A stretch of 64,000 nucleotides of DNA, taken from assembly GCF_914271485.1 (NCBI RefSeq), contig NZ_CAJZAG010000004.1:124001-188000 (forward strand), written 5' to 3'. Below are positions 1 through 7,848 of the stretch, piece by piece. This DNA is from Cupriavidus pampae (GTDB lineage Bacteria > Pseudomonadota > Gammaproteobacteria > Burkholderiales > Burkholderiaceae). Both the position numbers and the translations under genes were made by a program. The notes under the pieces were generated by a model, which saw only the letters and a list, made by a program, of their open reading frames with translations, did no database searches and was not told the origin of the DNA. Within the stretch, counting starts at the first letter, position 1. Each line of letters begins with the position of its first letter.

Positions 1-1
1 C

Positions 2-238
2 ATGGTCATCCAGAACAAGACCGTCGATCGCAGCAGCTTTACCGCCGATGAGGTCGAGGAGATGAACCGCTTTGCGCAATCGCCCGAAATCGCGGCGTTT
101 CTGCGCGACAACGGCTTTGCGCGGCTGATGCGTTCGATTACGCCGTACATCGTGGCTGCCGGCGGCCAGGCGCGCGATGCCTGCGTGCGTGAACTCGTGC
201 CGCGCGAAATTCCCGTGACCAACCCCCGTCCTGCCTGA
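2..238 (+). CDS. Hypothetical protein or C-terminal end of a larger gene
   Basis: An open frame of 78 codons begins with an ATG at the second base of the window and ends with TGA at 236-238, one base before the GTG of the next gene. Because the frame is open to the window edge, this may be only the C-terminal part of a longer protein. It is largely helical in character, with an acidic N-terminal stretch and a Pro-rich end (NPRPA). I do not recognise a family. The near-zero distance to the MFS gene suggests that both are in one operon. Confidence 0.5.
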   Translation: MVIQNKTVDRSSFTADEVEEMNRFAQSPEIAAFLRDNGFARLMRSITPYIVAAGGQARDACVRELVPREIPVTNPRPA

Positions 239-239
239 C

Positions 240-1442
240 GTGTCCCTGCCCATGCTTTCCCGCCGCACTAGTGCGGCCTTCTATCTGTATTACGTCGCGC
301 TATACGCGCCCGTGGCCATCACCATCAGCTTCTTTCCGCTCTGGATTCGCGCGCAGGGGCTGAGCGAGCAGGAGACCGGACTGGTCCTCGCGCTCGGCGC
401 GGGACTCGCGGTGCTGGTCAATCCGATGATCGGCGCTATGGCCGATCAGGCCAGCAGCCGCAAGCGCATCCTGCTCGCGATGGTGGCCGCGTCGGCGATG
501 AGCGCGGCCATGCTGATGCTGGCCGATGGCTTCGTTGGCGTGCTGCTGGTGTTCCTGGCCACGCGCGCGTGTTCGGCAAGTCTGTTACCGCTGAGCGAGT
601 CGATCGCGATTGCCGGCGTGGCCCGCCACGGCCTGAATTTCGGCAGGCTGCGCAGCGCGGGGTCGATGGCCGTGGTGGCGATGTCGATCGTGCTCGGCTG
701 GCTGGTCGATCGCGCCGGCACAGACATCATCGCGATCGTGTTCCTCGCGGCATACGTGGCGCAAGGCGTGGTTGGCCTCGCCCTGCCCGGCGATGCGGTA
801 CGCGTGGGGCAGCGCGTGAAGGGGCCGATCATGCAGGTGTTGCGGCGCCCGGGCTTTATGCTCTTCCTGTGCAGCGCGGCGGTATCGCAGGCCTGCCACG
901 GTTTCTTCTACAGCTACGGCGTGTTGTTCTGGAAGCGCGAAGGCTTCTCGGGCGCGACCATCGGCTACCTGTGGGCACTCGGTGTGGTGGCGGAGATCGT
1001 GGTGTTCTCGGTGGGCGCGCGCATTGTCGCGCGCGCGAGCGCGCCGCGGCTGATCGCCATCGCATGCGCCGCCAGCGCGTTACGCTGGACGCTTATCGGC
1101 ATGGCGCCGCGTATGGACGTGGCCATCTTCGCGCAGCTGTTGCAGGGTGCCACGCTCGGCTTTACGCAGCTGGGCGCCGCGGAGTACATGCGCACGCGCA
1201 TGCCGGCCAACGTGCTGTCGAGCAGCACCGGGGTCTATGCGGCCTTTACAGGCTTACTGACCGCGGGCTGCGTGTACCTCGGCAGCTTTCTGTTTGCGAG
1301 CATCGGCGGTCGCGCTTTCCTGCTGCCGGCGATCTGCTGCGTGGCGGGTGTGATTGCCGCGCTGATGCTCGCGCGCTCGCGGGCGGAGCGCACGGCCAAC
1401 GATCACACGTCACAAACTCCACAGACCACGCAGCCCACCTGA
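240..1442 (+). CDS. MFS transporter, PPP/HcaT-like family
   Basis: A 400-residue integral membrane protein with about twelve hydrophobic segments, the usual size for the major facilitator superfamily. The N-terminal region (AFYLYYVALYAPVAI, then FFPLWIRAQGLS) and the loop NPMIGAMADQ after the second segment resemble the MFS_1_like/HcaT group, whose members have been linked to phenylpropionate or nucleoside uptake. The substrate here cannot be told. The frame starts with GTG at 240; an ATG at 252 is an alternative start. It follows the preceding gene by one base, so co-translation is likely. A hairpin lies 20 bases downstream. Confidence 0.85.
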   Translation: MSLPMLSRRTSAAFYLYYVALYAPVAITISFFPLWIRAQGLSEQETGLVLALGAGLAVLVNPMIGAMADQASSRKRILLAMVAASAMSAAMLMLADGFVGVLLVFLATRACSASLLPLSESIAIAGVARHGLNFGRLRSAGSMAVVAMSIVLGWLVDRAGTDIIAIVFLAAYVAQGVVGLALPGDAVRVGQRVKGPIMQVLRRPGFMLFLCSAAVSQACHGFFYSYGVLFWKREGFSGATIGYLWALGVVAEIVVFSVGARIVARASAPRLIAIACAASALRWTLIGMAPRMDVAIFAQLLQGATLGFTQLGAAEYMRTRMPANVLSSSTGVYAAFTGLLTAGCVYLGSFLFASIGGRAFLLPAICCVAGVIAALMLARSRAERTANDHTSQTPQTTQPT

Positions 1443-1450
1443 ACCTAGCC

Positions 1451-1490
1451 CACAAAAAGAAGCCGGGACATCCGCTGAGGATGTCCCGGC
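1451..1490 (-). terminator. Rho-independent terminator of the Gln-rich gene
   Basis: A 12-bp perfect stem (GCCGGGACATCC at 1462-1473 and its complement at 1479-1490) encloses the loop GCTGA. Read on the minus strand, the stem is followed by CTTCTTTTTG. It lies about 105 bases after the stop of the minus-strand Gln-rich gene and just past the stop of the convergent MFS gene, so it may also limit read-through from the plus strand. Confidence 0.75.
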
Positions 1491-1595
1491 CGTGGGCCCC
1501 GCTTCAATGATCACGCCATGACTGACTGGCGTGATGCGACAACTGAGGCGACAACCGTGGAGAATGCCGCCACGAGGCCCGGGGAGCTATCGGGC

Positions 1596-1835
1596 TTACT
1601 GCTGCTTGCCGCCTTGCTGTTGGTCGCGTTGATCCTTCTGGCCTTGCTGACCTTGCTTGTCGCCTTGCTGCTGCGACTGATCCGAGCGCTTGTCCTGATT
1701 GCCCATCTGGCCGCCGCCCTGGCGCTGCTGGTCCGGCATCCCGCCTTGCTGATTGCGTTCACCGGGCTGCTGCGATTGCTCCTGCTGCTTCTGGCCCGAC
1801 TGGGATTGATTGTTTCCGGGTTGCTGCTGTCCCAT
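1596..1835 (-). CDS. Small Gln-rich low-complexity protein
   Basis: A 79-residue, extremely hydrophilic protein made almost entirely of Q, G, S, K, D, N and P (for example QQQPGNNQSQSGQKQQEQ). It has no hydrophobic segment and is presumably intrinsically disordered. I chose the ATG at 1835 because GGAG sits six bases upstream; an ATG four codons earlier (1847) has no such site. It is transcribed away from the BON-domain gene, and its upstream region holds a perfect sigma-54 -24/-12 sequence at 1883-1897. Disordered hydrophilic proteins are often linked to desiccation or osmotic stress, but no function can be assigned from this sequence. Confidence 0.7.
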   Translation of the reverse strand: MGQQQPGNNQSQSGQKQQEQSQQPGERNQQGGMPDQQRQGGGQMGNQDKRSDQSQQQGDKQGQQGQKDQRDQQQGGKQQ

Positions 1836-1882
1836 AGCTGTCTCCATGACTGACGCGGCGAGCATGCCGCTCCCCAGTTGTC

Positions 1883-1897
1883 GCAAGCGTCGTGCCA
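1883..1897 (-). promoter_or_regulatory. Sigma-54 (-24/-12) promoter, perfect consensus
   Basis: On the minus strand the sequence is TGGCACGACGCTTGC, matching all ten defined positions of TGGCAC-N5-TTGC. A start point about 12 bases downstream (near 1871) would give a leader of about 36 bases, containing the GGAG site of the Gln-rich gene that starts at 1835. GCA-TGG-TGC at 1964-1972 and the imperfect dyad at 1930-1945 (GCACCA/TAGTGC) lie where enhancer sites are usually found. Confidence 0.75.
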
Positions 1898-2083
1898 TGC
1901 GGAAGATGTGTGTCCTCTTCCATCTGACAGCACCATAGGTAGTGCCGGGGTTACGCATGCGCGGCATGGTGCGCGGCGCGTTTTACAACCGGTGCGGTGT
2001 TTTTACATGGATGGCGCGGCGCTGCCTTGCCGGCACATGCGAACAACGTGTCTGGGCCTGATAGCAAGCCATGTCGCATGGGG

Positions 2084-2098
2084 TGGCCCGGGATTTGC
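2084..2098 (+). promoter_or_regulatory. Sigma-54 (-24/-12) promoter for the BON gene
   Basis: TGGCCCGGGATTTGC matches nine of ten positions of TGGCAC-N5-TTGC, with the GG and GC doublets correctly spaced. The predicted start near 2110 gives a leader of about 56 bases ahead of the ATG at 2166. Confidence 0.7.
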
Positions 2099-2165
2099 AG
2101 TATTGGCTGTAACGGTCTCGCACCGTCGTTACGAACAAACGCCAATCAGCACTCAGGAGAGAGCC

Positions 2166-2660
2166 ATGAAGACTGCACAGACCCTTCGTATTTCACGTAT
2201 TGCACGTATTGCCGCCGTTGCCGCCGCACTCGCCTTCGCTGGCGGTGCCCACGCGCTCGACATGAGCGGCGGTCGCCTGATCAAGGTCGCTACGACCTCC
2301 GACAACACCAATGCGCCGCCGGCCAATAGCGCGCCGGGCATGCCGGGCCATACCGAGGGCGACAAGGAAAAGCGTCCTGCCGCTACCACCGATGCGCAGC
2401 TCGGTAACAAGGTCGACAACACGGCCGACAACGCCAAGCAGGGCGTCACCGACGGTGCGCTGACGACGAAGGTCAAGACCAAGCTGCTCGCCACCAAGGA
2501 TCTCAAGTCCACGGGCATCCACGTGAAGACCAAGGATCGCGTGGTGAATCTGACCGGTACGGTACCGTCCAAGGAACAGCATGAGCTGGCCCTCGACACG
2601 GTACGTTCGGTGGAGGGCGTGACCTCGGTGAAGGACTCGCTCAAGGTGTCGGCACGCTAA
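2166..2660 (+). CDS. Exported BON-domain protein (OsmY-like)
   Basis: A 164-residue protein with a cleavable-looking signal peptide: basic start, hydrophobic AAVAAALAFAGG, likely cleavage after AHA near residue 28. It is probably periplasmic. After a Pro/Lys-rich linker (residues 35-95) comes one BON domain in roughly the last 70 residues (LTTKVKTKLLATKDL, then VNLTGTVPSKEQHELA and a terminal VEGVTSVKDSLKV). BON domains are thought to bind phospholipid or peptidoglycan and are typical of osmotic-stress proteins such as OsmY. The ATG at 2166 is preceded by AGGAGA. A strong terminator follows. The sigma-54 sequence at 2084 suggests activator-dependent expression. Confidence 0.88.
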   Translation: MKTAQTLRISRIARIAAVAAALAFAGGAHALDMSGGRLIKVATTSDNTNAPPANSAPGMPGHTEGDKEKRPAATTDAQLGNKVDNTADNAKQGVTDGALTTKVKTKLLATKDLKSTGIHVKTKDRVVNLTGTVPSKEQHELALDTVRSVEGVTSVKDSLKVSAR

Positions 2661-2700
2661 TCTGGTCGTATCCTTGATGCGCGGCGAAACATGCCGCGAT

Positions 2701-2759
2701 ACCGCAACACGCGCGCCATGTAAGTAACAAGCGCGTTTGGTGTTGCGGTTTTTTTTTTT
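2701..2759 (+). terminator. Rho-independent terminator after the BON gene
   Basis: Arms ACCGCAACAC (2701-2710) and GTGTTGCGGT (2740-2749), with an inner GCGC pair, form a long stem that is followed at once by an uninterrupted run of T up to 2759. It lies 40 bases after the BON stop codon and is the clearest terminator in the window. Confidence 0.9.
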
Positions 2760-2772
2760 GCCTTCGTTGAGC

Positions 2773-2798
2773 AATGGTGTTTCCGCGAAAACACCATT
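2773..2798. promoter_or_regulatory. Inverted repeat upstream of the reductase-like gene
   Basis: Ten-base arms AATGGTGTTT (2773-2782) and AAACACCATT (2789-2798) are separated by six bases. The repeat follows the preceding terminator and lies about 130 bases before the next ATG, so it may be an operator or a second hairpin. It has no T-run. Confidence 0.4.
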
Positions 2799-2879
2799 CA
2801 TGTCGGCTGCCATGACGCAATATGACATCAAGCGTTACGACACAGCCGGCACTGGCCTCCAAAGGCAGTAGCACCCGAT

Positions 2880-2918
2880 CTCCGGTTTGTGCCTCTTGTG
2901 CGCATCAAGAAACCGGAG
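2880..2918 (+). promoter_or_regulatory. Hairpin that would mask a ribosome binding site
   Basis: CTCCGGTTT (2880-2888) is perfectly complementary to AAACCGGAG (2910-2918). An inner pair TCTTG (2894-2898) and CAAGA (2906-2910) can form alternatively or stack. The 3' arm contains the GGAG that serves the ATG at 2926, so the folded RNA would hide the ribosome binding site. This is the layout of an RNA thermosensor or other translational switch; a regulatory role is inference. Confidence 0.45.
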
Positions 2919-2925
2919 AACCGTC

Positions 2926-4677
2926 ATGAGTCAAAACCTTAGCCACGTGCCCGATGCCATACGAGCCGCGGATAGATCTACCGATGCGGCCGATGGAGTC
3001 ATCGCCACGGAAGAGGGCGCGGTCTATTCGCCGCTGATGTTGCGGCGTCATCAGATGTACCCGTGCCTGACGCAGGCGGAGATCGAACGCGTGAGCACGT
3101 TTGGCACGCGGCGCCAATGGCACGCGGACGACTATGTCGTGCGCACCGGCGGCCCTGGCATGGGCATGATCCTCGTGCTGGCCGGGCATGTGCGCGTGCT
3201 GCAGCGTGATGGGCTCGAGCGCTCCTCATTAGTTACCGAACACGGACCCGGCAACTTCCTGGCCGAGATTGGCCAGCTCTCGGGGAGTCCCGAACTGGTC
3301 GATGGTCTGGCCCTCGACGAAGTGGATGCCGTGGTGATCCCACCAGAACGCCTGCGGGCGCTGCTGGTGGCCGAAGCCGAACTTGGCGAGCGCATCATGC
3401 GCGCGCTGATCCTGCGCCGGGCGGCGTTGATCGAGCGCGGACGCGGCCCGATCCTCGTGGGCCGCAGCGACGATTCGCGCATGTCGCTGCTGCAGTCGTT
3501 CCTGCGCAGAAACAATCATCCGCACACGGTCCTCGATATCGACGTGGATGCCGAAGCGGCGCGCATGTTCGCGGCCGATACATGCGCACCGCGTGACCTG
3601 CCGCTGGTCGTGTGTCCGGGCGGCAACCTGCTGCGTCGTCCCGATACGGGCCAACTGGCGTCATGCCTTGGCCTGTTGCCAGAATTCCAGCCCGAGCAGG
3701 TCTATGACGTGGTGATCGTGGGCGCGGGCCCGGCGGGTCTGGCGTCGGCCGTTTATGCGGCTTCGGAAGGTCTGTGCGTGACGGTGCTCGATTCGCTGTC
3801 GCCAGGCGGACAGGCGGGCGCCAGCGCCCGCATCGAGAACTACCTGGGCTTTCCGACCGGCATCTCCGGACAGACGCTGGCGAGTCGCGCGTTCGCACAG
3901 GCCCAGAAATTCGGCGCGCATATCGCGATTCCGCTCGAAGTGGAGCGCCTGCAATGCAGTGGCAGAAACGACGACACGCATCAGGTGATGCTCAAGGACG
4001 GACGCAGCATTCGCACGCGTGCGGTGGTCATCGCGTGCGGTGCGGCCTATCGCCGGCCGCCCCTGCCGCGACTCGCTGAATTCGAAGGGCGCGGGGTCTA
4101 CTACTGGGCCTCGCCGGTGGAGGCACGCCTGTGCGCGAAGCAGGAGGTCGTGCTGGTCGGTGGCGGCAACTCGGCGGGACAGGCGGCGGTGTACCTGGCT
4201 ACCCACGCGGCGCATGTGCATGTGGTGATTCGCGGGCCTGGGCTCGAGCAGAGCATGTCGCGTTATCTGATCGATCGTATCGCCTCGCAGCCTAACATCA
4301 CCGTGCATTGCCATACCGAGGTTGAGGCTTTGGGTGGCGCGCGCGTGCTCGACGACGTGACCCTGCGTCACCGCGACACCGACGTGCGCACGCATCTGGC
4401 TGTGCATCACGTGTTTCTGTTCACGGGTGCCGAGCCGAACACCGGCTGGCTGCGCGAATGCGATATCGGCCTCGATGCGAAGGGCTTCGTACTGACGGGG
4501 CTCGATCTCGATCAGGCGCAGGGGAGCAACGGCTCGCTACAGACCAGCGTGCCGGGCATCTTTGCGGTGGGCGACGTCCGCTCGGGCTCGACCAAGCGCG
4601 TGGCCACCGCGGTAGGCGAGGGCGCGGCCGTGGTCTCGCAGATCCACACTTACCTCGCGGCGCATGCCACGGTTTGA
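2926..4677 (+). CDS. Cyclic-nucleotide-binding / thioredoxin-reductase-like fusion flavoprotein
   Basis: A 583-residue three-module protein. Residues about 45-175 form a cNMP-binding (Crp-like) domain. About 185-255 is a glutaredoxin-like segment ending in DLPLVVCPGGNLLRRP. From about 262 it is a thioredoxin-reductase-like flavoprotein, with FAD motif VVIVGAGPAGLASA, NADPH motif VLVGGGNSAGQAA and the terminal GIFAVGDVRSG. At the place of the reductase CxxC the sequence reads YYWASPVEA (about residue 392), so the disulfide is absent and ordinary thioredoxin reduction is unlikely. A role as an NAD(P)H:quinone or ferredoxin-type reductase tuned by a nucleotide is possible. The ATG at 2926 has GGAG eight bases upstream, inside a hairpin. 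Confidence 0.85.
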   Translation: MSQNLSHVPDAIRAADRSTDAADGVIATEEGAVYSPLMLRRHQMYPCLTQAEIERVSTFGTRRQWHADDYVVRTGGPGMGMILVLAGHVRVLQRDGLERSSLVTEHGPGNFLAEIGQLSGSPELVDGLALDEVDAVVIPPERLRALLVAEAELGERIMRALILRRAALIERGRGPILVGRSDDSRMSLLQSFLRRNNHPHTVLDIDVDAEAARMFAADTCAPRDLPLVVCPGGNLLRRPDTGQLASCLGLLPEFQPEQVYDVVIVGAGPAGLASAVYAASEGLCVTVLDSLSPGGQAGASARIENYLGFPTGISGQTLASRAFAQAQKFGAHIAIPLEVERLQCSGRNDDTHQVMLKDGRSIRTRAVVIACGAAYRRPPLPRLAEFEGRGVYYWASPVEARLCAKQEVVLVGGGNSAGQAAVYLATHAAHVHVVIRGPGLEQSMSRYLIDRIASQPNITVHCHTEVEALGGARVLDDVTLRHRDTDVRTHLAVHHVFLFTGAEPNTGWLRECDIGLDAKGFVLTGLDLDQAQGSNGSLQTSVPGIFAVGDVRSGSTKRVATAVGEGAAVVSQIHTYLAAHATV

Positions 4678-4690
4678 GCGCTGACCGCGT

Positions 4691-5467
4691 TCAGGACATG
4701 GCAAGCAGCGGCAGGCGCATCACGATGCGCGCGCCGCCTTCGCTTGGGCGCTCCGCGTGGATCTGGCCACCGTGAGCATGGAGAATGGTCTGGCAGATCG
4801 CCAGGCCCATGCCCATGCCGTCGGGCCGCGTGGTGTAGAACGCGTCGAACATGCGTGCCATGACGGCATCGCTGAGGCCGGGGCCGGTGTCCTGCACGGT
4901 GATCTCGGCTTCGCGGCCGATGCGGGCGAGCGTCACGCGCAGCAGGCGCGCGTCATCGTTGCAGGCCCCGCCCGCGGCGTTACCCATCGAGGCCGGGCTC
5001 ATCGCCTGAATCGCATTCATCAGCACGTTGACCATCACCTGTTGCAGCGGCACGCGTTCGCCGAGCAGGCGCATGTCCGTAGCCGGCACGTCGAGCTCCA
5101 GCGCGATGTAGTGCCGGTCGAGTTCGTGATCGAGCCACGTCAGGCAATCGCGCACGAGTGTATTCAGTACCAGCATCTCCGGCGCGGCCGGCGCATCGCT
5201 CGCCAGCGCGCGGAAACGCGTCACCACTTCGATGGCGCGATCGGCATCGACCATCATTCGCTCGATCGCCGCAATTGCCTCCGGCACGTTGGGCCGATCG
5301 CCGCGCAGCCAGCGCAGCGCCGCATGGCCGCGCATCATGCTGGCCGAAATCGGCTGCAGCACATCATGGACCACGGTCGCGCAGAGCTCGCCCAACAGCG
5401 CTACCCGCGCGCCGCGCAGGCGCTCGCGTTCCTCGGGTGCAAGCATCGATCGAGTCGTGGTGGGCAT
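4691..5467 (-). CDS. Sensor histidine kinase without an input domain
   Basis: A 258-residue protein with the core of a two-component kinase only. The phospho-acceptor box is LCATVVHDVLQPISA near residue 35. The N box is VMVNVLMNAIQAM, the G1 box VQDTGPGLSD and the G2 box GMGMGLAICQTI, so the ATPase looks intact. There is no membrane segment, PAS or GAF domain, so it must sense through a partner or act downstream. The ATG at 5467 is chosen because GGAGG lies five bases before it; the frame continues further upstream without a better site. The FixJ-type regulator at 7116 is a likely partner. It is convergent with the reductase-like gene. Confidence 0.85.
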   Translation of the reverse strand: MPTTTRSMLAPEERERLRGARVALLGELCATVVHDVLQPISASMMRGHAALRWLRGDRPNVPEAIAAIERMMVDADRAIEVVTRFRALASDAPAAPEMLVLNTLVRDCLTWLDHELDRHYIALELDVPATDMRLLGERVPLQQVMVNVLMNAIQAMSPASMGNAAGGACNDDARLLRVTLARIGREAEITVQDTGPGLSDAVMARMFDAFYTTRPDGMGMGLAICQTILHAHGGQIHAERPSEGGARIVMRLPLLAMS

Positions 5468-5731
5468 GCCGGCCTCCAGTCCACTGGGGGAAGTTGTAGT
5501 GCGGCCGATGGTAAGAGCGCGCAAGACGGCCGGTAAATGACAGTTATCCCTGAATTTCTGCCGTCGCGCGAGTTGCAGTGTAGCCAAGATACGCGCGGAG
5601 TCACCACTATCCACAGGTCTTATGCCCTCCGCCTATCGCACGGCAGTCACGCGCGCGTCGCGCTGCTAGATTTGGCTGACGTTTCGCCGCATGGCCGGCG
5701 AGTTCCGATCTCCTCTTGAAAGGCAAATGTC

Positions 5732-6940
5732 ATGGCACGGAAAATCCTGATTGTCGGTGGTGGTTTTGCGGGCGTGTGGACGGCGCTGGGCGCCGCGCGC
5801 GTCCTCGATGCCGCCGGCGAAGCCGCCGCCGACGTGGAAGTCACGCTGATCTCCCCGCGTCCGTCGCTGCACGTGCGACCGCGTCTGCACGAAGCGAATC
5901 CCGAGCAAATGGCGGCGCCGCTGCTGCCGCTGCTCAAGGCCGTCAACGTGAACTTCATCGAAGGCGCCGTCGAGCGCATTCATACCGGCGATCGCTGCGT
6001 CGAAGTCTTCACCGCGCAGGGTCACACCGTGACGCTGCCCTACGACCGTCTGGTGTTGACCAGCGGCAGCAAGCTGCATCGCCCGCCGCTGCCGGGTCTG
6101 GTCGAGCACGCATTCGCGGTGGACCAGCTCGAGGACGCGGTCAAGCTCAAGCGCCATCTGGAGTCGCTGGCGCAGCAGCCGGAGAGCGCGGCGCGCAACA
6201 CGTTCGTGGTGGTTGGCGGCGGCTTCACGGGCCTTGAAGTGGCCACGGAGCTGCCGATTCGCCTGCGCGCAATCCTTGGCGACACCGTCAAGCCGCGCAT
6301 CGTGTTGATCGAGCGCAACGACGTGATCGGCCCGGACCTCGGCCCGGGCCCGCGTCCGCAGATCGAGCAGGCGCTCGCGCAGATTGGCATCGAGACCCGT
6401 GTGGGTTCCGGCGTGGTGTCGGTGGATGCCAAGGGTGCGGTGATGGCTTCCGGCGAGCGTATCGACACCAGCACGGTGATCTGGACCGGCGGCATGGTCG
6501 CCAGTTCGCTGACGGCGCAGGTGTCGTCGGACCTCGATCGCCAGGGTCGCATGGAAGTCACCGAGGACCTGCGCGTGGTGGGCACCGATCACGTGTTCGG
6601 CGCTGGCGACGTGGTGCGCGTGTTGACCGACGATGAAGGCCACTACGCGCTGATGTCGTGCCAGCATGCGCTGTTCATGGGCCGCTTTGCGGGCCACAAC
6701 GTGGCGGCGGACCTGCTGGGCCAGGACACCCTCGCGTACCGTCAGGAGTTCTATGCGACCTGCCTGGACCTCGGCGAATGGGGCGCGGTGTACACCGAAG
6801 GCTGGGATCGCAAGGTCAAGCTCACGCACGGCGAAGGCAAGCAGCGCAAGATCGAGATCAACACGCAGTGGATCTACCCGCCGGCACCGGTCAAGGCCGA
6901 GGCACTCGCCGCCGGCAATCCGATGATCGTGTACGGTTAA
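5732..6940 (+). CDS. NDH-2-like NAD(P)H dehydrogenase / FAD-dependent oxidoreductase
   Basis: A 402-residue flavoprotein with two dinucleotide-binding folds: FAD motif ILIVGGGFAGVWTALGA at the start and a second glycine motif VVVGGGFTGLEVATELP near residue 160. The block GAGDVVRVLTDDEGHYALMSCQHALFMGR follows in the C-terminal half. This is the plan of type-II NADH:quinone reductases and related sulfide- or ferredoxin-type reductases. There is no transmembrane segment; such proteins bind the membrane peripherally. It is likely a non-proton-pumping electron entry point. The ATG at 5732 follows AAAGG. A REP-like hairpin and a second hairpin follow the gene. Confidence 0.8.
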   Translation: MARKILIVGGGFAGVWTALGAARVLDAAGEAAADVEVTLISPRPSLHVRPRLHEANPEQMAAPLLPLLKAVNVNFIEGAVERIHTGDRCVEVFTAQGHTVTLPYDRLVLTSGSKLHRPPLPGLVEHAFAVDQLEDAVKLKRHLESLAQQPESAARNTFVVVGGGFTGLEVATELPIRLRAILGDTVKPRIVLIERNDVIGPDLGPGPRPQIEQALAQIGIETRVGSGVVSVDAKGAVMASGERIDTSTVIWTGGMVASSLTAQVSSDLDRQGRMEVTEDLRVVGTDHVFGAGDVVRVLTDDEGHYALMSCQHALFMGRFAGHNVAADLLGQDTLAYRQEFYATCLDLGEWGAVYTEGWDRKVKLTHGEGKQRKIEINTQWIYPPAPVKAEALAAGNPMIVYG

Positions 6941-6950
6941 GCGATTGGCG

Positions 6951-6985
6951 CCCCTCTCCCTCGGGGAGAGGGGTTGGGGTGAGGG
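6951..6985. repeat. REP-like palindromic repeat (CCCTCTCCC type)
   Basis: A 10-bp stem (6951-6960 with 6964-6973) closed by TCG is followed by GTTGGGGTGAGGG. Elements of this form (C-rich arm, G-rich arm, then TTGGGGTGAGGG) are widespread extragenic repeats in high-GC proteobacteria and often lie just after a stop codon. It may aid termination or mRNA stability. Only one copy was seen in this window. Confidence 0.6.
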
Positions 6986-7003
6986 CAACCCCATTGTTGC
7001 GCG

Positions 7004-7043
7004 GACGGAAACTCGGACGTCCCGGTTTCCGTCTTGACGCGTT
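7004..7043 (+). terminator. Hairpin followed by T-run, probable terminator
   Basis: GACGGAAAC (7004-7012) pairs with GTTTCCGTC (7025-7033), and the loop itself contains the 8-bp palindrome GGACGTCC. GACGCG and a run of six T follow within ten bases. It lies between the NDH-2-like gene and the FixJ-type regulator and would separate their transcripts. Confidence 0.6.
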
Positions 7044-7115
7044 TTTTCACGCTACATAGACTCCCATCGACTAATCCATCGCACCGCAAGTCGTGCGACC
7101 GTCCGGAGTCTCGCC

Positions 7116-7841
7116 GTGAATCCCTCGTTTCTCCTTCCGCCTCGCGAACGCGCGCTGCCCGATGCGCGCGTCTCGCTTGTCTATATCGTCGATGACGATC
7201 CCCATATGAATGGCGCGCTGGCGGACCTGCTCAGGTCCGTGGGCATTGCCTCGCGCAGCTTTCTCTCGGCCCAGGACTTTCTGCAATACGAACTCGACGA
7301 CGTGCCGGCCTGCCTCGTGCTGGATGTCAGGCTACGCGGCGCCAATGGCCTCGATCTGCAGGAGCATCTGAAGCAGCATGGCGTCGAGCTGCCGATCATC
7401 TTCATTACCGCGCATGGCGACATCGAGATGTCCGTGCGCGCAATGAAGGCCGGTGCGCACGACTTCCTGACCAAGCCGTTCCGCGATCAGGTGTTTCTCG
7501 ACGCGATCTCCGGCGCGCTCGAGGTCGATCGCTGCCAGCGCGCCACGGTACGCTGCGGCATGGACCTGCGTACACGCTTCGCGACGTTGAGCGAGCGCGA
7601 GCGCGAGGTGATGCTGCTGGCGGCGTCAGGGCTGATGAACAAGCAGATTGCCGGCCGTATCGGCATCAGCGAGGTCACGATCAAGATCCATCGCAGCAAG
7701 GCCATGCGCAAGATGGCCGCGCGTACGTTCGCGGATCTGGTCAAGATGGCGCACGAGCTCGATAACGCGGTGGTCCGCAGCGAGCTTGCATTCTCCGTGC
7801 CGCGCGCCGCGGCAATGCCGGCGGCGCGCATGGCAGGCTGA
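7116..7841 (+). CDS. FixJ/NarL-type response regulator
   Basis: A 241-residue regulator. The N-terminal receiver (about 20-135) has the acidic pair in YIVDDDPHM, the phospho-acceptor Asp in CLVLDVRLRG, and Thr and Lys in FITAHGD and DFLTKPF. The C-terminal LuxR-type helix-turn-helix (about 150-215) reads LSEREREVMLLAASGLMNKQIAGRIGIS over two helices. The order and size fit FixJ/StyR/TodT regulators, which usually work with PAS-type cytoplasmic kinases. The GTG start at 7116 has GGAG eight bases upstream. The histidine kinase encoded at 4691-5467 is the nearest possible partner. Confidence 0.88.
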   Translation: MNPSFLLPPRERALPDARVSLVYIVDDDPHMNGALADLLRSVGIASRSFLSAQDFLQYELDDVPACLVLDVRLRGANGLDLQEHLKQHGVELPIIFITAHGDIEMSVRAMKAGAHDFLTKPFRDQVFLDAISGALEVDRCQRATVRCGMDLRTRFATLSEREREVMLLAASGLMNKQIAGRIGISEVTIKIHRSKAMRKMAARTFADLVKMAHELDNAVVRSELAFSVPRAAAMPAARMAG

Positions 7842-7848
7842 ACGGCGT

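Larger units (their letters stand above)
1836..2165. other. Divergent regulatory region between the Gln-rich and BON genes
   Basis: A 330-base stretch without a credible gene. It holds two outward-facing sigma-54 type promoters (1883-1897 minus, 2084-2098 plus). Between them lie an 8-bp palindrome CGCATGCG, a repeated TGCGCGGC motif and the imperfect dyad at 1930-1945. This is the arrangement expected for two genes sharing an enhancer-binding activator. Confidence 0.6.

Noticed and set aside
569..1510. 313-codon Arg-rich frame within the MFS gene
   Set aside because: Alternate-frame shadow: Arg/Gly/Ala-rich, no domain, and the MFS frame has clear membrane segments.
5673..5687. Sigma-54-like TGGCTGACGTTTCGC before the NDH-2-like gene
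   Set aside because: Only 7/10 matches; such hits are expected by chance in an intergenic region of this size.
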